Positions 5,726 through 10,427 of a stretch of 10,427 nucleotides of DNA are shown one piece after another. The notes under the pieces were generated by a model that ran no database searches, was not told the DNA's origin, and saw only the letters and a program-made list of their open reading frames with translations. The position numbers were made by a program, and so were the translations under genes. The DNA is from Chloroflexota bacterium. GTDB lineage: Bacteria; Chloroflexota; Anaerolineae; Anaerolineales; Villigracilaceae. The first letter of the stretch is position 1, and every line of letters begins with the position of its first letter. The stretch covers positions 1-10,427 of the forward strand of contig JAJYOO010000054.1 of assembly GCA_021796155.1 (NCBI GenBank), written 5' to 3'.

Positions 5726-6298
5726 CTAGCCTCGCCGCGCTTTGAGTTCCCTCCGTAATCTTTCCTCTTCCTGTTCCAATCGCTGCAACTGAGCAAGTTC
5801 CGAATTGGCGGATGAAGAAGTTATGGGTTGCGAATTTGTTTTGGCTGGCCTTCTCCGTTCGCTAAAAAGAGTAAGCAAGTAAATAGACAGCCCAAGCAAC
5901 GGGAAAAATAAAAATCCTGCAATTCCCATTATCAACCCGCTGCCCTCGCTGCCGGTCCAGCCGCGGGTCTCGATGACTTGCGGAACCTTTGGATCAATGT
6001 AGATTTGTTCCTGCTTTCCGATTTGACTGAAATCGGGCTGGCTCACACAGTTATCCCCAATGTAAGATACCGGCTGGCCAGCCTTTGTTGTGAACTGATA
6101 TTCGGGGCAGAAATCGGCGGATTTGTAACTGGGATCAGGAACGTAATCCTGAATCGTGGCTGTGTCTTGCTCGGCCCTGGCGAAGAAAGCTTCCTCCTGA
6201 ATGTAATTTCTTACGCCAAACACCAGACACACAATGCCAAGGATGATAAAAAATACCCATAAGTAAAGCATGGCACGTACATTCGAATTTTTCGTCAC
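5726..6298 (-). CDS. DUF3592-family membrane protein
   Basis: 190 residues from a GTG at 6296-6298, supported by GAGG six bases upstream (an ATG nine codons in is less well placed). TM1 spans about 11-29 (LYLWVFFIILGIVCLVFGVR) and TM2 about 121-144. Between them lies an extracytoplasmic loop with the DUF3592 pattern: FARAEQDTATIQDYV (39-53), CPEYQFTTKAGQPVSYIGDNC (64-84), GKQEQIYIDPKVPQVIE (94-110), where the last stretch corresponds to the family's 'V.YDP.NP..A' motif. C64 and C84 could form a disulphide. The C-terminal tail (about 165-187, LAQLQRLEQEEERLRRELKA) is a probable cytoplasmic coiled coil. The family is widespread and has no established biochemical role. It sits 60 bp upstream of the PH-like membrane protein on the same strand; both may be envelope proteins expressed together. 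Confidence 0.85.
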   Translation of the reverse strand: MTKNSNVRAMLYLWVFFIILGIVCLVFGVRNYIQEEAFFARAEQDTATIQDYVPDPSYKSADFCPEYQFTTKAGQPVSYIGDNCVSQPDFSQIGKQEQIYIDPKVPQVIETRGWTGSEGSGLIMGIAGFLFFPLLGLSIYLLTLFSERRRPAKTNSQPITSSSANSELAQLQRLEQEEERLRRELKARRG

Positions 6299-6358
6299 AG
6301 TATCCTCACTTCTAAAATAATGTTGATGGTTAGTTGATAAACGGATTAATACTTCAAC

Positions 6359-6385
6359 AGTGTAGCATGTCCATCAAATGTTCAA
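6359..6385 (-). promoter_or_regulatory. Weak extended -10 promoter candidate for the DUF3592 gene
   Basis: On the minus strand TGCTACACT is an extended -10 (TGnTACACT, hexamer at 6359-6364) with TTGAAC (6380-6385) 15 bp upstream. The leader would be about 50 nt. The rest of 6299-6448 is AT-rich and shows no gene or clear terminator hairpin after the phosphatase-fold gene. Confidence 0.25.
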
Positions 6386-6448
6386 AATAGGAAATTCGGT
6401 TGACCAAATATTGAAAGCGGCGGAAAAAATTAAGTGATTGATTTGTAC

Positions 6449-7219
6449 TTAATTTGGGAAATTAAACTCTGCTATTACAGGGCAATGATCAGATGCAAGG
6501 TTGACGCTGTTTGGCTCACGGACCGCCCAACATTTGCTCAGGAAATCTTTCATCTTGGAATTTACGAAAATGTAGTCAAGCCGTGCATTTGGATTCGATG
6601 ATGGCAAAGTAAAGCCATCATCGGTGGGATTAAGGAATCGGAAGCAGTCTGTAAAACCTGCAGAAAGAAACTTGCCAATGGAAAAGTAATAAACACGATT
6701 TCCTTGCAGGTAAATAATCCACTTTAACCAGTTGGGCACGCTTTCAGTCTTGACTTTTTCACCTGGCGCAATGGCATTGAAGTCGCCGGCGATAAGACAA
6801 GGTTCATTTTGAACATTCCGGTAATGGCTGATAATATATTGCGCTTCCAATGATCGCCAAATTTCAAAAAGGACTCCTAAGTTGGCGATTGGATGTACGC
6901 CAATAATTCTTACCAGTCTATTCCTCTCAAATTCAACCTCTGCGTCAATAAAATTTCGCCAAGTCGGGAAAAGAGGATGGTAACTTTTAAATGTGCGAAC
7001 AGGTAACTTACTGAGTAATGCAACTTTTCGTCTTTTGTTTCCCGTACCAAAGTAATAGTCCATGCCCAGTGAGCGCGATAAAGACTTTAGAAATTCTTCA
7101 GTGAAAACTTCCTGAAGAATAATCACGTCGGGTCGAGATGCTTGGATAATTTGTAGAATACGCGACTCTCTGTTTTCCCCGCCATCGAGGATATTGTAGG
7201 TCATCACGCGTATGGACAC
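6449..7219 (-). CDS. Endonuclease/exonuclease/phosphatase (EEP) family protein
   Basis: 256 residues from GTG 7217-7219. AAAGGA lies nine bases upstream, just after the stop of the preceding gene. The family holds metal-dependent phosphoesterases (DNase I-like nucleases, inositol phosphatases, sphingomyelinases). All core motifs are visible: TYNIL with N9, ILQEV with E37, IGVHP with H109, AGDFN with D146 and N148, RLDYIFV with D215, and SDHCPV with D244 and H245. No signal peptide or membrane helix is seen, although residues 164-190 are aromatic and hydrophobic (WLKWIIYLQG, YYFSIGKFLS) and could form a substrate or membrane-contact loop. Substrate cannot be told: DNA, phospholipid and phosphosugar are all possible. 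It is last in an operon after the GT87 gene (13-bp gap). It looks more AT-rich than the first operon gene. Confidence 0.88.
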   Translation of the reverse strand: MSIRVMTYNILDGGENRESRILQIIQASRPDVIILQEVFTEEFLKSLSRSLGMDYYFGTGNKRRKVALLSKLPVRTFKSYHPLFPTWRNFIDAEVEFERNRLVRIIGVHPIANLGVLFEIWRSLEAQYIISHYRNVQNEPCLIAGDFNAIAPGEKVKTESVPNWLKWIIYLQGNRVYYFSIGKFLSAGFTDCFRFLNPTDDGFTLPSSNPNARLDYIFVNSKMKDFLSKCWAVREPNSVNLASDHCPVIAEFNFPN

Positions 7220-7232
7220 TGCATTGATTCCT

Positions 7233-8663
7233 TTAAATTTCTAAAACAGGTAACTTGGCCGCCCAATTGTTGATTGTCGCAAAGAAACGCGATGTTTCTT
7301 TATTGTTTATTGTCTCCCACATCAACCACAAAATGATCAATGGTGCGACGAGACGCCCATACGACCAGGGGAAGAAATCAAATGTCGGCAAAACGAATTC
7401 GAGGAAATAAGCGAATCCAAACCACATCCACTCGGACGGCGAGCCGATTCGCTTGAGCATCAAGAGAAAAGATAACGCCACGAAGATTCCGTGATGTTCC
7501 CAAACCACCGGCGAAGCCAATGTCATCAGAATAAGCAAGGGTGGAACAGCGTTCAAAAGATTCGCGCCGCGCATCCCCTCGCCCCTTTTCCCCTTTCCAT
7601 TAGGGAGAGGGCTAGGTGAGGAAGAATAAAACGCTTGCACCTTTACGCATTGCACCATCACGAAGAATGTCGCCGCGGCGAGAATCACCTTGGCAGCGTC
7701 CGCGAAAATCTCAATTAGGATGTTGGGAAGTTTCAGTGCGGGCACAATAAAACGGAAGAATGAATCAAACGAAGTTTCGTGGAAGATGGCCTGGCGGCCC
7801 TGCGTCAAACCGAGAATGTTGTTGAGATAATCAAAATATGGCGAGATGCCGTTGAAAGCGACCGGGATCGCGGCCAGAACAAGGAAGCTCAAAACAAACC
7901 ATCCGAACCAGCGCCAATCCTTTTCGAGCAAGAATGCCAACACAAGAACTGCGGGCGACGTTTTGAGATGAATGGCCAATGCCAGCGATAATGCTGAAAG
8001 AAAAGAATATTTTGGATAAAGCAAAAGACTTAGAAAAATAAAATTGATCGTCAGCAAATTGACTTGAACATAATCCAACGTCCGCAGGAGCGGTGTGTTG
8101 ACCAGAATAAAAAGCGTCGTGACGATGGTGGCGAGCCGAATCGAGAAGCCGTATTTTTCAAGCAGGCGATGCAGCAAAAAATAAAACAGGAACAACGAAA
8201 AAATATTGACCAGCCATAAGATCAACAACATCCCTGCATCGCCAAGCGGCGCAATTGGTTCGAGTAGCGTTGCCCATAACGGCAGATAAAAATATGTGCC
8301 GGGTAGCGGCTTGTGTTGAAGTAAATTATTCGCGGCCTGCAGATAATACTGATAGTCGCCGTAGCGAAATCGTTCGTTCAGAATATTCAGATAAACAAAT
8401 GCTGTCAGGAAGAATCCGGAAAAAGTCAACGCGTTGGATGCGTTAATTTTTTCATTCGCTAAGAGATACAACAAAAATCCGGCCAACAGCCACGTCAACG
8501 CAGCGGACGCCAGCACAATTGGCAAATCTGTCAGCGGCCATTGCTGGATGAAAATGCCGAATCCCGCAATACCCCAATGCAGGTAAATAATCAATAGACT
8601 GGCCGCGACCAGTGCAGTGATCGCGGCCCAGAAAATCAACGTGGTTCGTGCGATGCGTCTCAT
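7233..8663 (-). CDS. GT87/DUF2029-type multispanning glycosyltransferase with in-frame repeat insertion
   Basis: 476 residues, starting in an ATGA overlap with the stop of the C39/SH3 gene. About 10-12 hydrophobic segments fill the protein. After the first two or three comes FRYGDYQYYLQAANNLLQHKPLPGTYFYLPLWATLLEP (99-136), with the D-x-x-Y-Y...Y-x-Y-x-P pattern of polyprenyl-phosphate-sugar-dependent membrane transferases (DUF2029/GT87), where the first-loop aspartate D103 is the likely catalytic base. LDYVQVNLLTINFIFLSL (196-213) matches the 'GQVN' region. These enzymes use a polyprenyl-phospho-sugar donor and work on the outer face of the membrane. Residues about 346-366 (FYSSSPSPLPNGKGKRGEGMRG) are an in-frame repeat product in a loop between two helices and probably tolerated. 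Acceptor unknown. Confidence 0.85.
   Translation of the reverse strand: MRRIARTTLIFWAAITALVAASLLIIYLHWGIAGFGIFIQQWPLTDLPIVLASAALTWLLAGFLLYLLANEKINASNALTFSGFFLTAFVYLNILNERFRYGDYQYYLQAANNLLQHKPLPGTYFYLPLWATLLEPIAPLGDAGMLLILWLVNIFSLFLFYFLLHRLLEKYGFSIRLATIVTTLFILVNTPLLRTLDYVQVNLLTINFIFLSLLLYPKYSFLSALSLALAIHLKTSPAVLVLAFLLEKDWRWFGWFVLSFLVLAAIPVAFNGISPYFDYLNNILGLTQGRQAIFHETSFDSFFRFIVPALKLPNILIEIFADAAKVILAAATFFVMVQCVKVQAFYSSSPSPLPNGKGKRGEGMRGANLLNAVPPLLILMTLASPVVWEHHGIFVALSFLLMLKRIGSPSEWMWFGFAYFLEFVLPTFDFFPWSYGRLVAPLIILWLMWETINNKETSRFFATINNWAAKLPVLEI
7566..7628 (-). repeat. In-frame copy of a GC-rich palindromic repeat inside the GT87 gene
   Basis: The DNA has a C-rich half (about 7574-7598, CATCCCCTCGCCCC..., CCCCTTTCC) and a complementary G-rich half (GGGAGAGGGCTAGGTGAGG, about 7602-7620) around a TTA-like centre. 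On the coding strand it translates to SSPSPLPNGKGKRGEGMRG, the peptide typical of a dispersed repeat found in many bacterial genomes (from memory). The inserted segment keeps the reading frame and lies in a predicted loop. Confidence 0.75.
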
Positions 8664-9832
8664 TGGCTCAGTACAACATACTGCGCGGCGACGTAGCCTC
8701 TCAACCCGTTGTCATCCCGCACAGCAATCCATTGTCCAGCCACACCAATCTTTAGCGTGGCCGAATTGGATGGCTCGATCACGGTGAGTATCGCACCGGG
8801 ATGTTCGACAGCGACCAGCGCGCCGCCCATCGAAGGAACTTTTCGCAAACGAAGCCCTCCGGGTGCGGAGCTTGGCGAGACGACGACCTGGAATTTTTGC
8901 GGCGTGGACGATGGTGGAGGTGTTGTCGGCGCGGGAGGTGTCGAAGGTGTGGATGCTGGAACCGGTTCGGGCGTGGAACTGGGAGCGGGCGCGGCGACAG
9001 TTGTTTGTTCCACAAACCAAGCCGCCACGTATCCCTGATTGCCATTCGGGTCGCGCACATAGATCCATTGATTGTTGACTCCGATCTTTGCAAGCGCGCC
9101 GTTTTTGTCTTCGATCACACTGAGCTGTGTGCCCGGCATTTCTGCGAAGTTGGCGGGTGAGTCAGCGGAGGCTTGCGTATGCAAACGGAGTCCGGCGGTT
9201 GCGCTTGCCACGACCACTACAACGAGGTCTGTTTCAATAGCAGGAGGCAAAGGCGTGGTTGTGGTAGAGCCGCCCGGCGTCGAGGAAGGAGTCGGAGTTC
9301 CACCCGCGGTGCAAACGTACCACGCCACGGCTTTGATCGCACGTTGAAGCGGTTGTCCTTGGCTGAACCGTGACATCAGCGTGACCTGATTTGTCTCCGG
9401 CGGATTCGGCCACGGGTCCTGAATCAAATAATCGTTGCCCTGTTTGGCATAGACCAAAACCCAGTGCGTTTGCAAGCCGGGATCGGGCGAATAATCCACC
9501 TCGACAATAACCGGCTGCCCGGCGGCGAGGGAGTCATCTATCTGTGAAATCGGCGCGGCGCTGTTTTGACAAATTGTCAGCCCGGTGCTTTGGATTTGCG
9601 GATGGATGGTACTGACCTTTGACCAAACAATAGCTTCGTCAATAAATCCGCCAATGGCTGTAAGTTTCTTGTTGAGCGTATCCGGCGTTTCGTTATATCC
9701 CCAACTGCTAACGAGCATCGCGGTGCTGGTCAGCGCACAGCCGATGTAGCCGATGGTATCCGGGCCGCCGCCGATTTTGTTGTTCTTCCATTGCGGGTCT
9801 TGCTGTGAATAACGAACGAGGTTGAAAGCCAT
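8660..9832 (-). CDS. C39-like papain-fold domain with two bacterial SH3 domains
   Basis: 390 residues. Residues 1-175 resemble the Peptidase_C39_2 fold: RYSQQDPQWKNNKIGGG (7-23), then GYIGCALTSTAML with catalytic C32, THWVLVYAK with H123, and YLIQDPWP with D139. A Thr/Pro/Ser linker (178-198) leads to a first SH3-like domain (about 201-276: GLRLHTQASADSP..., WIYVRDPNGNQGYVAAWFV). A second Pro/Ser linker (about 280-312) leads to a second SH3-like domain (315-390: GLRLRKVPSMGG..., GQWIAVRDDNGLRGYVAAQYV). The start is firm: AGGAGG stands five bases upstream of the ATG, and an in-frame TAA at 9875-9877 precedes it with no other start codon between. Oddly there is no signal peptide, although the linker and SH3 design fits an extracellular wall-binding protein. 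It is the first gene of an operon with GT87 and EEP. A peptidase or a ligand-binding C39 domain are both possible. Confidence 0.87.
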   Translation of the reverse strand: MAFNLVRYSQQDPQWKNNKIGGGPDTIGYIGCALTSTAMLVSSWGYNETPDTLNKKLTAIGGFIDEAIVWSKVSTIHPQIQSTGLTICQNSAAPISQIDDSLAAGQPVIVEVDYSPDPGLQTHWVLVYAKQGNDYLIQDPWPNPPETNQVTLMSRFSQGQPLQRAIKAVAWYVCTAGGTPTPSSTPGGSTTTTPLPPAIETDLVVVVVASATAGLRLHTQASADSPANFAEMPGTQLSVIEDKNGALAKIGVNNQWIYVRDPNGNQGYVAAWFVEQTTVAAPAPSSTPEPVPASTPSTPPAPTTPPPSSTPQKFQVVVSPSSAPGGLRLRKVPSMGGALVAVEHPGAILTVIEPSNSATLKIGVAGQWIAVRDDNGLRGYVAAQYVVLSQ

Positions 9833-9873
9833 GAGTGCCTCCTGGAGTTGGCATCGGGATGGACGATGGTCAG

Positions 9874-9903
9874 ATTATACATCCGGCGGAAATTGGATGG
9901 CAG
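9874..9903 (-). promoter_or_regulatory. Promoter of the C39/SH3-GT87-EEP operon
   Basis: On the minus strand TATAAT (9874-9879) is a perfect -10. CTGCCA (9898-9903, four of six) is 18 bp upstream. Expected transcription start near 9867, giving a leader of about 35 nt that ends in the strong AGGAGG ribosome site. The rest of 9833-9944 has no gene or clear terminator. Confidence 0.5.
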
Positions 9904-9944
9904 ATGATGAAAGAATTCAGCCGCGGCTTTCTCAAGGCCATTTT

Positions 9945-10427
9945 TTATTTGCAGTTTGGCAGTTTTATATCGGGATCAATCGAAGTGTAGAATTCGACGG
10001 CCAGTTTGTATTTTCGTTCTATTTTTTCATAAGCGGCTTGTGTGTCACACAATTCTTGTGGCCGCGTAAATAGCCATGATGAAACCTCGTTGAAATCTTC
10101 CTCGATTGACGCGGTAGCATACCGATCCACGAAACCAGCAGCGAGTAATTCCTGGCTGGATTCCCGCAATCCTTCCTGCTCAAGCATTTTCACGGCGTTA
10201 TTCTGATAAACAAAATCATCGTCGTTTACCGCGAGCCATTCCTCACGCGGAAATGAGTAATAGCGCATCAGGACCGACGAAAACTCGGCGTACAATAATG
10301 ATAAAAGGAATTGATCTGTATATCCTGCTTCGAGCGTCCCAACTCTGATGTAGATGGCTGTGGCATTATGGGTTCCTCCGTAAGGTTTTCCAAAACACGT
10401 CAGATTGCTTAGAGAGCGTTTTAAAAG
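9945..10427 (-). CDS. Metallopeptidase-like protein with HEXXH replaced (5'-truncated by window edge)
   Basis: The frame is open to the right edge: 160 residues plus TAA at 9945-9947. The TTG at 10293-10295 is not the start, because the conserved stretch continues upstream: FGKPYGGTHNATAIYIRVG (12-30 of the visible part). LLSLLYAEFSSVLMRYYSF (41-59) sits where zinc-metallopeptidase relatives have L-x-HEFSH-I-L. GFVDRYATASIEEDFNEVSSW (98-118) resembles the 'GFV.pYA.sn..EDFAE' segment that carries the third zinc-ligand glutamate. This suggests the putative zinc-binding metallopeptidase group often seen as lipoproteins. AEFSS lacks both histidines, so it would be inactive or a non-peptidase paralogue. 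Signal sequence and start are outside the window. The family call is from pattern memory and is tentative. Confidence 0.7.
   Translation of the reverse strand, partial: LLKRSLSNLTCFGKPYGGTHNATAIYIRVGTLEAGYTDQFLLSLLYAEFSSVLMRYYSFPREEWLAVNDDDFVYQNNAVKMLEQEGLRESSQELLAAGFVDRYATASIEEDFNEVSSWLFTRPQELCDTQAAYEKIERKYKLAVEFYTSIDPDIKLPNCK

Noticed and set aside
8709..9373. Several open frames antisense or out of frame to the C39/SH3 gene
   Set aside because: GC-rich Pro/Thr-coding DNA opens other frames; residues are low complexity and lack starts with ribosome sites.
10293..10295. TTG as start of the right-edge gene
   Set aside because: The frame stays open and conserved-looking upstream to the edge of the window, so the gene starts outside.
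1..10427. tRNA, rRNA, CRISPR, transposase or prophage
   Set aside because: No cloverleaf, repeat-spacer series or recombinase motif was found on reading either strand; no complete search could be run.

Overview
The window reads as a chromosomal segment of a free-living bacterium. My best guess is a member of the Chloroflexota, class Anaerolineae. That is inferred from the mix of gene families (GT4 glycosyltransferases, a GT87/DUF2029 membrane enzyme, a C39-like domain fused to SH3 repeats, DUF3592), moderate GC, and dispersed palindromes of the 'GTCATTGCGA...TCGCAATGAC' and 'SPSPLP-GKG-RGEG' kinds. No marker gene proves it. I see no phage, plasmid, transposase, CRISPR, tRNA or rRNA.

Left end (1-991): a 3'-truncated gene for a membrane-anchored, NTF2-like small protein runs leftward out of the window (460 to 1). 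After it comes about 530 bp with no credible gene, which I read as a candidate replication origin or other major DnaA-binding locus. It holds an AT-rich block (598-630), a TAG-trinucleotide run (634-645) like a DnaA-trio, two abutting DnaA-box-like 9-mers (650-667), one near-perfect inverted box (754-762), an 11-bp hairpin (824-856) and three near-perfect or perfect boxes in tandem (896-945) spaced 20 and 21 bp apart. No dnaA gene is visible.

Middle (992-4963): a leftward pair encodes a deoxynucleoside kinase and, 9 bp downstream, a Pol-beta-fold nucleotidyltransferase. Divergent from it are two translationally coupled GT4 glycosyltransferases. A 114-bp imperfect palindrome (2715-2828) fills the space between and may supply the -35 element of the glycosyltransferase promoter.

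Right half (4958-9832), all leftward: a membrane protein with a C-terminal PH-like globular part, a DUF3592 protein, and a three-gene operon. The operon runs from the C39-like/SH3 protein to the GT87-type membrane glycosyltransferase (ATGA overlap) to an endonuclease/exonuclease/phosphatase-fold enzyme (13-bp gap). The GT87 gene carries an in-frame copy of a repetitive palindrome. The glycosyltransferases and SH3 protein suggest work on surface glycans or the envelope, but no dedicated pathway can be named.

Right end (9945-10427): the C-terminal 160 residues of a leftward gene that looks like a zinc-metallopeptidase-like family, with AEFSS where HEXXH would be expected. Its start is outside the window. 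Genes broken by the window edges (1-460 and 9945-10427) were reconstructed by translating the raw sequence by hand.
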